The notes beneath the pieces were generated by a model. That model ran no database searches. It saw only the letters and a program-made list of their open reading frames with translations, and had not been told where the DNA came from. 64,000 nucleotides of DNA from contig LTDK01000174.1 of assembly GCA_001642415.1 (NCBI GenBank), positions 307,516 through 371,515 of the forward strand, in the 5' to 3' direction. The translations under genes and the position numbers were made by a program. Below, in pieces: positions 1-7,760 of this stretch. How positions within the stretch are numbered: position 1 is the stretch's first letter; each line of letters begins with the position of its first letter. Source of the DNA: Nematocida ironsii (Eukaryota; Microsporidia).

Positions 1-540
1 AGTGTATACGTATAATAGTATATAAGTATATGTATAAGTATAGTATACGTATAATAGTAGTAGTATAGGTGTATACGTATAATAGTATTATAGTATATGC
101 ACAGTATACGTATATAATAGTAGTAGTATACGTATAATAGTATAGTGATGTGTATACTGTACTAGTGTATACGTATATGTATATTATTATAGTAATATTA
201 GTCTATTGTATACTGTATATGTTATATATGTATAGTACTGATGTATATACTGTACTAGTATATGTATTAGTTAGTCTATTGTATATAGTATATGTATAAC
301 AGTAGTAGTATAAGTATATAAGTATAATAGTAGGGTAGTAGTATAGTATATGTATTATAGTATTAGTTAGTCTATTGTATAGTATAAGTATAGCAGTGTA
401 GTATTAGTTAGTCTATTGTATATAGTATGGTACTGGTGTATATAAGTATACGTATAGTATACATTAGTCTATTATATACTGTATAATGTACTAGTTAGTT
501 TATTATATACTGTATTATACTGTATAATAGGAAGAAGGGT
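1..540. repeat. AT-rich degenerate repeat array
   Basis: The stretch is built from short recurring words: TATACGTATAATAGTA, TTAGTCTATTGTATA and AGTATATGTAT. The word TTAGTCTATT or a one-base variant recurs near 199, 270, 365, 408, 461 and 494, so there is a loose period of about 35-95 bp rather than a clean tandem array. No coding frame of useful length is present. The same vocabulary, mostly as the reverse complement ATAGACTA, reappears at 62490-63060. Confidence 0.8.
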
Positions 541-553
541 TATATGAGAATGT

Positions 554-1441
554 TTATTGATTTGTGCCCATATGGATAATTGATGGGGTTAAGTTATTAA
601 TTAGACAGGTTGTTACGAATGAGTAGTCATTGCACCCATCAATTAAGTCAAGAAACACTGCTTTTATTGCTTTAATTACTGAATTTACTTCACTGCTTGT
701 ACTTAACTGCTTAAGAATACTTCTTTTTGTTTTTACATCTATTCTGGGGACGTATTCTAATTTTATATTTGTGTATTCATTATACAGATTATTCAATCTT
801 CCTGTCATTAATTCTGTGACTTTATCTTTACTCCACCCTAAAAAACTGTCCACTCCAAAGTATTCTCCTACTTTACGGTCAATCACAAGCTTACACTGCA
901 TGGCAAGTTCTTCAACGAGTTCTCTCTCGTTGTTTATAGATGCTTGTATAAAGAACCTATCAAATGGCACTGTTAAGTTAGTACAAATATACTCTGCAAT
1001 GAGTCTGGCTGCTTCTTGTCTCAGTTCAATTGAAGATCCCATATGGTTTAGTACTGCAAGTGTACTTAGGTTCAGTAAATAGTTATCTTCACTAGTGTTT
1101 GTCTCTACGTCTGAGGATCCTGCATGTGCCAGCTCATTTATAAGTCTTTTTATATTCATAGGGTTATCTATGATATACTGCCGACCCTTTTCTTTATGGA
1201 TCTTAAATAATGCAGGTCCTTTCTCATACATAAAAAATAGAAGGCTGTACAAATGCCTCCACTCCCTCAGCTGGTTCGCTAGGGTAATTCGTAATGTACA
1301 TCCGGTTCTTGCGAGTTCTGTATTATAATGCTCAATTGCACTGTCCAATATGCTGAATAAGCCCAGGGAAAAGTGTCCTACTGTCATTATCACGCATGCA
1401 TACTCTTTTGTACTACTAGAAACCATGTCATCCGTGTTCAT
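554..1441 (-). CDS. Unrecognised, mostly helical protein, 295 aa
   Basis: I do not recognise this protein. It starts at a real ATG 31 bp downstream of the next minus-strand gene (1473-2435), so the two may be expressed from neighbouring or shared signals. The sequence looks almost entirely alpha-helical, with no signal peptide, no clear membrane segment, no zinc-ligand pattern and no nucleotide-binding motif. Leucine-rich amphipathic stretches (about residues 45-75 and 120-155) would suit a helical scaffold or a vesicle-tethering or transport subunit, but that is only a structural impression. Codon use looks like the neighbouring housekeeping genes, the frame is open for 295 codons, and the opposite strand gives only broken shadow frames, so it is probably a real gene. 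Confidence 0.7.
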   Translation of the reverse strand: MNTDDMVSSSTKEYACVIMTVGHFSLGLFSILDSAIEHYNTELARTGCTLRITLANQLREWRHLYSLLFFMYEKGPALFKIHKEKGRQYIIDNPMNIKRLINELAHAGSSDVETNTSEDNYLLNLSTLAVLNHMGSSIELRQEAARLIAEYICTNLTVPFDRFFIQASINNERELVEELAMQCKLVIDRKVGEYFGVDSFLGWSKDKVTELMTGRLNNLYNEYTNIKLEYVPRIDVKTKRSILKQLSTSSEVNSVIKAIKAVFLDLIDGCNDYSFVTTCLINNLTPSIIHMGTNQ

Positions 1442-1472
1442 ATTAAAATGTAAACAGAACTTTAATTACCTA

Positions 1473-2435
1473 TTAATATAAGCCCATCTCCTGCATAAGA
1501 CCCAGCATATGCCGCTCATTCGGACTTCCTCCAAATGCAGGACATCCCTTTAACAGATTCAAAATACTATCACGCAGAATGTTTAAGTCTTCTTCTGTTA
1601 GTTTGTCTCTTTGTATGTGGGAGAGTGCATTACTAAGGAAGATTGTGTACCGACTGCGAAGACTGGCTTGTCTCCACCCTGCTCCTATGAACAGTATCAT
1701 TTGCTGTATAAACTGTACTAGCAGACCGTTTGGCATGTCAATCTCTGCATCTGGTGGTAGTTTATTAAGTAGAAACAGGAATATTTCTGGGTCCTTTGAT
1801 CCTATGACGTATGTAAAGCACTCTGCAATGTCTGTCTCTAATAAGTGGATAATTACATCCTTTGGGTGCTCTTCAATATGGTCATCACAGTCCTTTAATG
1901 TATCCACCATTATATCAAAAGTATCATCTTTACTCTCTGACAAATCATCTTCAAACTTCTCAACGCACATTGGCATGGCCTTCATTCTGTCCAAAATCTG
2001 AAGGCGTATTTCATTCATCCCATTCTCAACCACGGGAACTATCCCTTCAACAATACCCGCTTTAATTGTTTTGCTAATTGTTTGTGCAAGTGCTTTTCCC
2101 TCCACTGCAGAAACAAGTGCTGTACTGCACACATTAGACATTTCTTTTATTTTGTAGTCAATCCGTGAGTTAACTATCTTCTCTATTTTCTGTGTGAGTG
2201 GCCCGCGTATCTCCTTCTGTATTACGCCTTCAAAAAGTGCCACCACGTTTTTATTAAGCTGCTCAGAGATTGCAACTAGCAATTGATTCATTCTTTTCTG
2301 TTCTTTTTCCTCTCTTTCTCTTACCATATTTTCTATTCTTTCATAGAGTTTATCCAAATCACCCTTTCTCTGCGAGGGTACATCTGCCCTCTCTTGCGCC
2401 GTGGATAATTCCAGCTGTTCGTCTTGCTGAAGCAT
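1473..2435 (-). CDS. EDC4-like mRNA-decapping scaffold (C-terminal type region), 320 aa
   Basis: Likely a reduced homologue of EDC4/Varicose, the scaffold that links decapping factors and Xrn1 in P-bodies. What is seen: a charged coiled coil at about residues 20-65 (KLYERIENMVREREEKEQKR), then a helical stretch at about 50-155 whose pattern (QLNKNVVALFEGVIQKEI, then ALAQTISKTIKAGIVEGIVPVVE) resembles the oligomerising helices before the EDC4 C-terminal domain, then a further helical domain to the end. The N-terminal WD40 domain of animal and plant EDC4 is absent, and 320 aa is far shorter than typical EDC4. The resemblance was judged by eye and is weak to moderate; another helical scaffold is possible. 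The ATG at 2435 is the first in frame. Confidence 0.45.
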   Translation of the reverse strand: MLQQDEQLELSTAQERADVPSQRKGDLDKLYERIENMVREREEKEQKRMNQLLVAISEQLNKNVVALFEGVIQKEIRGPLTQKIEKIVNSRIDYKIKEMSNVCSTALVSAVEGKALAQTISKTIKAGIVEGIVPVVENGMNEIRLQILDRMKAMPMCVEKFEDDLSESKDDTFDIMVDTLKDCDDHIEEHPKDVIIHLLETDIAECFTYVIGSKDPEIFLFLLNKLPPDAEIDMPNGLLVQFIQQMILFIGAGWRQASLRSRYTIFLSNALSHIQRDKLTEEDLNILRDSILNLLKGCPAFGGSPNERHMLGLMQEMGLY

Positions 2436-2991
2436 AATAAATTATTGCAAAAGAAAATAATGTGAAATAATGAATTCAATACACAGAAAACAATAAGAGA
2501 TAAAATTAGACCAGTTCCCACCAGAATATAAATCTGTCCATTGATCACTCTGATACTGCACCTGTACAATACCACTTATATTCTGAGATGTGAAATGAAA
2601 ATTATTTTGTGAAAACGTATTTTATGGATAGAACCATATTAAATTGAAAATTACTGTATTTATTATTAACAGCATATAAAATAATCAGAAATAATCAGAA
2701 GATACTTCTAAATCTAATACACTCAATGACACACACACCCCATGGCATACATAACACATACGCCCAATGACATACATAACACATATTCCATGGTATATAC
2801 ACCCTATGACATACATGGCATACATGGCATATACACCCTATGACATACATGACACATACAGCCTATGACACACACCCCGTACTCTTAAATTTAATTTCAG
2901 GTTATTTCTGAGTATGGCATGTATAAGTATACTGCATGTGTACTTGTATACACTGTAAATTGACTGCATGATATTTAATGGTTTAATATGA
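2436..2991. repeat. Intergenic region with degenerate 20-34-bp tandem repeat (2721-2880)
   Basis: Between the EDC4-like gene and the ABC transporter, about six copies of a motif close to CCCTATGACATACATGRCA occur at 2738, 2763, 2788, 2802, 2836 and 2861, spaced 14-34 bp. The repeat is richer in C than its surroundings. The rest is AT-rich, without a gene. A frame over 2333-2575 overlaps the start of the EDC4-like gene and is not convincing. Confidence 0.65.
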
Positions 2992-4920
2992 CTAATTATT
3001 CTCTGAATTTATGATGATTATTCTTTCCATTAATTCTGCTATTAAAGGAGAGTGTGTGATTATAATCACTGTTCTGTTCTGGTTACACAATGAAGAGATT
3101 ATTTTATTTTCAGTTAAGCAGTCTAATTTAGAAGTGGCTTCATCCAGGATAATTATACCAGTGTCTCTTAATAAGCATCTGGCTAGGCATATTCTTTGCT
3201 TTTCACCACCTGACAGATTTCTTCCTGCTACTCCCACGATATAATCATATCCATTCTTTTTAGACTCTACAATTTCATTCACTGCTGTGTCTTCAAGAAT
3301 ATTTGAAAGGTTTGCTTGGTTTGGTACACTTCCATATTCTGTGTTGTATATAAGTGTATTATTAAAGAGTGCTGATTCTTGTGGTACTATCCCAATCTTC
3401 TCAGTGATATTGTCCTTTGTCATTTCTCGGATGTCTACTCCATATACTTCAATTATCCCCGTGTACGGTTTTTGCTTAAGCAGGAGGGAGAGTAAAGTTG
3501 TCTTTCCACTTCCACTCTTCCCAATCAGACAAACCTTCTCGCCCTCAAATATTCTGCATGAAAAGTCTTTAATGAGTTCTTTACATGAATTCTCTGGCCA
3601 ATAACTTACATTCTTAAATTCAACTGCCACTTTTCTTTTTGGTATTTTTTTAGTGCCCGGGATAGAGGAACATTCTGTGATGTCCTCTGTGTGGGTTCTG
3701 TTAATGTGGGTTGTACTGTTCTCACTGTCTATTTGGTCTGTATTATTATATTTATACTCCAGTTGACTATTACTCTGTCCGATTTCATTTAATGATGGTA
3801 GGGGAGATTTACTTACTTGTACAACAGGTGGTTCCATATGCTTTGATAGTTTATGTATATACTCTATGTATATCTCACAGTCCACATATCTTACAAATAC
3901 GGTTTTTGTTGCAATTGCGACATTCATAAGATTTCTGTCTAATCTCTTCAAGTAAAACATAATCTTGACTGCATCATTCAACTTGTTCTCTCCATACATG
4001 TACACGTATACCATCAGAGTTATATGCAGGAGAGTGTATATAAACTTCTGGAATACATTTAAAGCAGCCACGACTGTCCTATCTGAGAAGGATATTTTCA
4101 AGAACCGGGTTAAGTGCTGATCAAATGTAGATATTTCCTGTCTCTCCGTATTATTTACAACAACTGACTCTTTATTAGCCAGACACTCAATAATACTATT
4201 ACTGTAGAGATCATCATATTTGTTCATTAGTGTCTTATTCCTTATCCTGATCTTAAGAAGAACAAAGCTTACACCCAGATATATTATGTTAAACCCTGTT
4301 ATAACACAAACATATCTCAGATCCATCTCCATCAGATTTTTATATATTATGACAATACTTGTCACTCCATAAAGTATTTTAACCAGTATATTAATTAGCA
4401 TATTTTGTATTCCTCTGTTACCTCTGTCAATTATTCTGTTAATACGCACGGATGAAATAGGTGATATTGTGTATATGGTATTATAAAACAGTGCTGTTGA
4501 AATATTATGCAGTGTATGGTTAATGAACAGTGTAAAGCAGAGTGAGTACAACTCTCTCATAACTGATGCGACTGTAACCCATGCCACCATTTGAAAAACA
4601 GACTTCATAACATCTGGCTCATTCCTGGCCAGACTATCAATAGTATCCGCCTGGTAGTTAATAGTTGTCATGGTTGCATGGTTGCATATCATGCATATTA
4701 CAAATCCTACTGTAAAAAGAGATAGTGCAAATGCTTTGCGAGTTGCCAATGAGAATAGAAATACATTATAAATAATTTTAGCACAGTGTATGGCCGTCCT
4801 CTTTGATATTATTAATTGCCCCGACTCATCTTCTGGGATTTCCTTTTTTCCAGTATTTTCTTCACATATTCCACACACTTTTATTTCTGGTACTTCAGAA
4901 AAATTCCCGTGCATGCACAT
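2992..4920 (-). CDS. ABC half-transporter, Atm1/ABCB7-like, 642 aa
   Basis: A membrane ABC exporter half-molecule that should dimerise. Residues about 50-350 carry the six-helix transmembrane domain. The segment RIIDRGNRGIQNML and the later NSIIECLANKESVVVNN match the pattern of the Atm1/ABCB7 family, which exports a glutathione-linked sulfur compound for cytosolic Fe-S assembly. A hydrophilic Asn/Ser/Thr-rich linker (about 375-430) precedes the nucleotide-binding domain, which has Walker A GKSGSGKTT, a Q-loop (PQES), signature LSGGEKQR, Walker B IIILDEAT and an H-loop (IITH), so it looks active. The N-terminus (MCMHGNFSEVPEIK) is acidic and Cys-containing, not an obvious mitochondrial presequence, so mitosome versus other membrane is open. 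It is transcribed divergently from tRNA-Lys 71 bp away. Confidence 0.85.
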   Translation of the reverse strand: MCMHGNFSEVPEIKVCGICEENTGKKEIPEDESGQLIISKRTAIHCAKIIYNVFLFSLATRKAFALSLFTVGFVICMICNHATMTTINYQADTIDSLARNEPDVMKSVFQMVAWVTVASVMRELYSLCFTLFINHTLHNISTALFYNTIYTISPISSVRINRIIDRGNRGIQNMLINILVKILYGVTSIVIIYKNLMEMDLRYVCVITGFNIIYLGVSFVLLKIRIRNKTLMNKYDDLYSNSIIECLANKESVVVNNTERQEISTFDQHLTRFLKISFSDRTVVAALNVFQKFIYTLLHITLMVYVYMYGENKLNDAVKIMFYLKRLDRNLMNVAIATKTVFVRYVDCEIYIEYIHKLSKHMEPPVVQVSKSPLPSLNEIGQSNSQLEYKYNNTDQIDSENSTTHINRTHTEDITECSSIPGTKKIPKRKVAVEFKNVSYWPENSCKELIKDFSCRIFEGEKVCLIGKSGSGKTTLLSLLLKQKPYTGIIEVYGVDIREMTKDNITEKIGIVPQESALFNNTLIYNTEYGSVPNQANLSNILEDTAVNEIVESKKNGYDYIVGVAGRNLSGGEKQRICLARCLLRDTGIIILDEATSKLDCLTENKIISSLCNQNRTVIIITHSPLIAELMERIIIINSENN

Positions 4921-4991
4921 GCATGGAAAAGATTTCTTTTATACAATCAGATAGGGGACAGAGATGGGCTGTAGGAATACAGACTATTGAA

Positions 4992-5064
4992 ACCCGGTTA
5001 GCTCAGTCGGTAGAGCATTGGACTTTTAATCCAAGGGTCGCGGGTTCGAGTCCCGTACTGGGTG
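4992..5064 (+). tRNA. tRNA-Lys (anticodon UUU)
   Basis: The 73-nt cloverleaf is complete. The acceptor stem is ACCCGGT paired with ACTGGGT (one G-U), followed by discriminator G at 5064. The D stem is GCTC/GAGC. The anticodon stem TTGGA/TCCAA has loop CTTTTAA, giving anticodon TTT. The variable region is GGGTC, and the T stem GCGGG/CCCGT has loop TTCGAGT, which is also the internal B box. There is no intron and no encoded CCA. Confidence 0.97.
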
Positions 5065-5065
5065 C

Positions 5066-5070
5066 TTTTT
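5066..5070 (+). terminator. Pol III T5 terminator of tRNA-Lys
   Basis: A run of five T directly after the tRNA 3' end is the expected RNA polymerase III stop. It lies only 29 bp before the next start codon, so the PIN gene's promoter must be squeezed against or into the tRNA gene. Confidence 0.85.
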
Positions 5071-5090
5071 ATCCCGAGTATATTTTTATA

Positions 5091-5098
5091 CCCTGTCA
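5091..5098 (+). promoter_or_regulatory. CCCTGT start-proximal motif of the PIN gene
   Basis: CCCTGTCA abuts the ATG at 5099. It matches the CCCCTGTAAA element immediately before the starts of the zinc-finger/propeller gene (19779) and histone H3 (63554). CCC-type motifs near start codons are known from microsporidia. Confidence 0.5.
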
Positions 5099-5854
5099 AT
5101 GCACTACACCGGAGTTCTTATTGCTGTAGATACAAACATCCTTATGGGAAAGCTACAAATAATCCGGCACTTATCCTTTTTAATAGAGGACGTGAACATT
5201 AGCTTTTTTATACCGTGCACTGTAATAAGAGAATTAGATACACTAAAATTACACCATCCCAGTGCAAGAGCAGCCATCCTCTTCCTAGAACAAGAAAATG
5301 CCCGAGAGAACTGCAAAATATTTATAGAACCTGCAATTATAGAGAAAGGAGATACAAACGATGATTCAATAGTCATTTCATGCAAAAATAATAAAATACC
5401 CCTTTTACTATCGGATGACACAGCACTCCGTCTAAAAGCGAACAATGCAAATTTCGGCATGCATTCTATGTCAATAGAAAATAAAACTGCTGATGAGCTG
5501 TACACGGAGATTATAAACTTCTTCCAAATTTCATTCATGGAGTGTGAGATGAAGGATGACCATGTAGGCACTATAAAAAAGAACACTGCATCTGTAGCCT
5601 CTGCTATATACTATAAGAAAGTACTTCCCATTGTGAGAAGAGAGTTAGGTGAGGATATGTTACAGTTTTATCTTCCACCTGGTTTAGACCAGTCTTTATC
5701 CTCTCTTCTGAAGTATGTTGCAAAGAACCACCATTTATTCACTGGGTATCTGTCTAAGTCTTCAATATCCATTATTTCACAATTCGCCAGTAAGAAAGTG
5801 GATGAGGACGATTTAAGAACCATTCTGGATATTTTTAATGTTTCATTCCCATGA
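5099..5854 (+). CDS. PIN-domain endoribonuclease, Swt1-like, 251 aa
   Basis: The N-terminal half (about residues 5-145) is a PIN nuclease fold with the four expected acidic positions visible: VDTN near residue 10, REL-D near 44, NDDS near 83 and LLSDD near 99. The order and spacing best fit eukaryotic Swt1/SMG6-type PIN domains. Swt1 is a nuclear endoribonuclease that removes faulty mRNPs near the nuclear pore. The C-terminal 100 residues are helical and unassigned. The ATG at 5099 is 35 bp after the tRNA and directly behind the CCCTGT motif, which supports this start. The next gene begins 55 bp downstream on the same strand. Confidence 0.75.
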   Translation: MHYTGVLIAVDTNILMGKLQIIRHLSFLIEDVNISFFIPCTVIRELDTLKLHHPSARAAILFLEQENARENCKIFIEPAIIEKGDTNDDSIVISCKNNKIPLLLSDDTALRLKANNANFGMHSMSIENKTADELYTEIINFFQISFMECEMKDDHVGTIKKNTASVASAIYYKKVLPIVRRELGEDMLQFYLPPGLDQSLSSLLKYVAKNHHLFTGYLSKSSISIISQFASKKVDEDDLRTILDIFNVSFP

Positions 5855-5909
5855 GTATTAAATCACCACATGAGAAACCCAAAATAAAACCAGACAAGTT
5901 TTATCCAGA

Positions 5910-7154
5910 ATGAAGACCGTTTATGGCACAGGGATTAAAGAGTGTACAGATGCATATTGGAGTTCAAAAGCAGAAGATGTAACCGTAGAGGATTTTGAAT
6001 TTGGCACAACGTACATGTCAGACAAACTGTATGCAGCAAAAAAGATAAAAAACGTATTAATCCATACACTGCCACCACCGGGTATGGCACCATTCCCAGT
6101 TGAATCAAATATTCTACTTATAAGACCTACTGATCCCATTATTAATGCCCTAGAAGATTCTTATAGGATTGATAAAGTCCCTTTTATTCGTATTAAAGAT
6201 GTATACTCAGTGAATGATTCTGGTCCCATTAGAATTCCAAGTACCAGAGAAGAACTAGCATTCAATAAAGAAATCCCCACTGAGGACAAGATGTACATCT
6301 ATAAAATGGGCATGGAATCATTTGAGGATAACTTTAAGTCTCTCTCACATAAGACGCAAAGTATGTTCATAAGTATGTTTAATAATGAAGAGGGTATAAA
6401 GGAGTATTTATTACACTTTGGTGGTAATTCGTATTATTTATTCCCTGCGTGTCCATTCAGTGAACTCTCTAAAACACTTTTATTATCCCGTAATAGGATA
6501 ACCATTAAAGTAGAAAAGTCTTCAGAATCCATAAACCCATCACAAGGAGAAAGTTCATGCACGGGTTTAAACCAAAATAATTCAGACCAAGAATTATCAA
6601 AGGATTCCATCAAGGACAAGCACTTAAACAATAAATCAACCAAGAATAGATTTCATACATCACATACACGTATTTTTAATAAGAAATCCACTACATCACA
6701 GGATAATTTACATACACCATCATCACGTATACGTAAGTCTAAGCATAATCCAAATGGAGACATTCATGATATAAACAAGGAGTGTATAGGACCAAGTAAT
6801 AAACAAACTAATAAACAGTCTAATAATAGTACACGTATATCAGAAGGTGTATCATCTACTGATAATAATAGTATACGTATACGTATGCATATTCCTACTG
6901 ATCCATGCAGTAGTACTGTATACTACCATGTAATACTTCTCAGTATACCTATGGGAAGTATTCCATCTAAGTCTATGCATAATTATGATAATATTCTTAT
7001 TAATGTATTACATATACGTGTATATGGCTTATTATACTGTTATGTATGGTCAGATAAATCTATTTCATTTGATAATTTAAGGAGACTTGGTATACTAAAC
7101 AGGAATATTTTATTTCACTGTGAATTTACCACAAATAAGAATTTAAATGACTAA
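5910..7154 (+). CDS. Unrecognised protein with low-complexity central region, 414 aa
   Basis: I do not recognise a family. Residues about 1-205 look like a folded domain (THTLPPPGMAPFPV is a striking proline-rich strand-turn; later YYLFPACPFSELSKTL). Residues about 205-325 are hydrophilic and rich in Asn, Ser, Thr, Lys and His; here the DNA repeats CGTATACGTA-type words like those in the intergenic arrays, suggesting slippage-driven expansion within the frame. Residues about 330-414 are again more ordered and hydrophobic (VYYHVILLSIPMGSIP). The stop codon overlaps the start of the next gene by 8 bp (ATGACTAA), so the two may be translated from one transcript or the 3' end may be mis-modelled. 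Confidence 0.65.
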   Translation: MKTVYGTGIKECTDAYWSSKAEDVTVEDFEFGTTYMSDKLYAAKKIKNVLIHTLPPPGMAPFPVESNILLIRPTDPIINALEDSYRIDKVPFIRIKDVYSVNDSGPIRIPSTREELAFNKEIPTEDKMYIYKMGMESFEDNFKSLSHKTQSMFISMFNNEEGIKEYLLHFGGNSYYLFPACPFSELSKTLLLSRNRITIKVEKSSESINPSQGESSCTGLNQNNSDQELSKDSIKDKHLNNKSTKNRFHTSHTRIFNKKSTTSQDNLHTPSSRIRKSKHNPNGDIHDINKECIGPSNKQTNKQSNNSTRISEGVSSTDNNSIRIRMHIPTDPCSSTVYYHVILLSIPMGSIPSKSMHNYDNILINVLHIRVYGLLYCYVWSDKSISFDNLRRLGILNRNILFHCEFTTNKNLND

Positions 7155-7740
7155 CCATGAAGCTGTAAACCATGATATAATTACTACTTTAGGAGACTGT
7201 CCACCCTCACAGACACATCTTCATAGGATACCCACTGATAATATGCCATTTTATTGTGACTTATGTGAAGAAGTCCTTCTTAAGAAGAATATTTCCAGTC
7301 ACGTATGCAGTGTACCCGAGAATAAGCCAGAACCAGAAAATACAAAGTTTTATGATACGCACTGTGGAGTGACAGATATTGATACAGGCACTGACTGTAC
7401 AAGAAGTCTTAATTGTAAAGTACATTCTGTTATAATGAAAAGAGCCATCACAAAGAGATCTCTTCCATACGATATCCTTGTAAAGAGAGTTATTGAGGAG
7501 AGAAAGAAAAGGAAGATTGAGAAGGATGAGATTAAACTTGATAAAAGAGAGAAATTAGAAGATCCAAATAATAAACTAGAAGATTTAATATGCAGTAAGA
7601 TCTTATCACATGTCCCTGTGATTGAGAAGACCTTCTACTTACCAGAGATTAAGTTTGACACCTTAGCCGTACGCAGTTTATTCTTTCAGCCATTGAAGAT
7701 ATACAGGATGCAGAATGACAGAAAGTTCATTAAAAAATAA
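7147..7740 (+). CDS. SAGA DUB-module subunit Sgf73 / ataxin-7-like (SCA7 domain), 197 aa
   Basis: Two diagnostic parts are seen. Near residues 36-51 lies a small zinc-finger pattern (FYCDLC, then SSHVC), matching the N-terminal finger by which Sgf73 anchors the Ubp8-Sgf11-Sus1 deubiquitinase module. Near residues 77-115 lies an SCA7 domain (HCGVTDIDTGTDCTRSLNC, then KVHS and KRAITKRSLPYDIL), whose Cys/His and RSLPYD pattern is characteristic of Sgf73/ataxin-7, which ties the module to SAGA. A Lys/Glu-rich helix follows. At 197 aa it is far shorter than yeast Sgf73 (657 aa). The start overlaps the upstream gene by 8 bp; the alternative M33 would still keep the first finger. It is convergent with the MCM9-like gene, with a 20-bp gap. 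Confidence 0.8.
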   Translation: MTNHEAVNHDIITTLGDCPPSQTHLHRIPTDNMPFYCDLCEEVLLKKNISSHVCSVPENKPEPENTKFYDTHCGVTDIDTGTDCTRSLNCKVHSVIMKRAITKRSLPYDILVKRVIEERKKRKIEKDEIKLDKREKLEDPNNKLEDLICSKILSHVPVIEKTFYLPEIKFDTLAVRSLFFQPLKIYRMQNDRKFIKK

Positions 7741-7760
7741 ATGCGTATTATTGATGTGAT

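Noticed and set aside
2333..2575. Minus-strand frame of 80 codons with a hydrophobic start
   Set aside because: It overlaps the N-terminal coding region of the EDC4-like gene in another frame, has no family resemblance and its hydrophobicity comes from AT-rich noncoding DNA.
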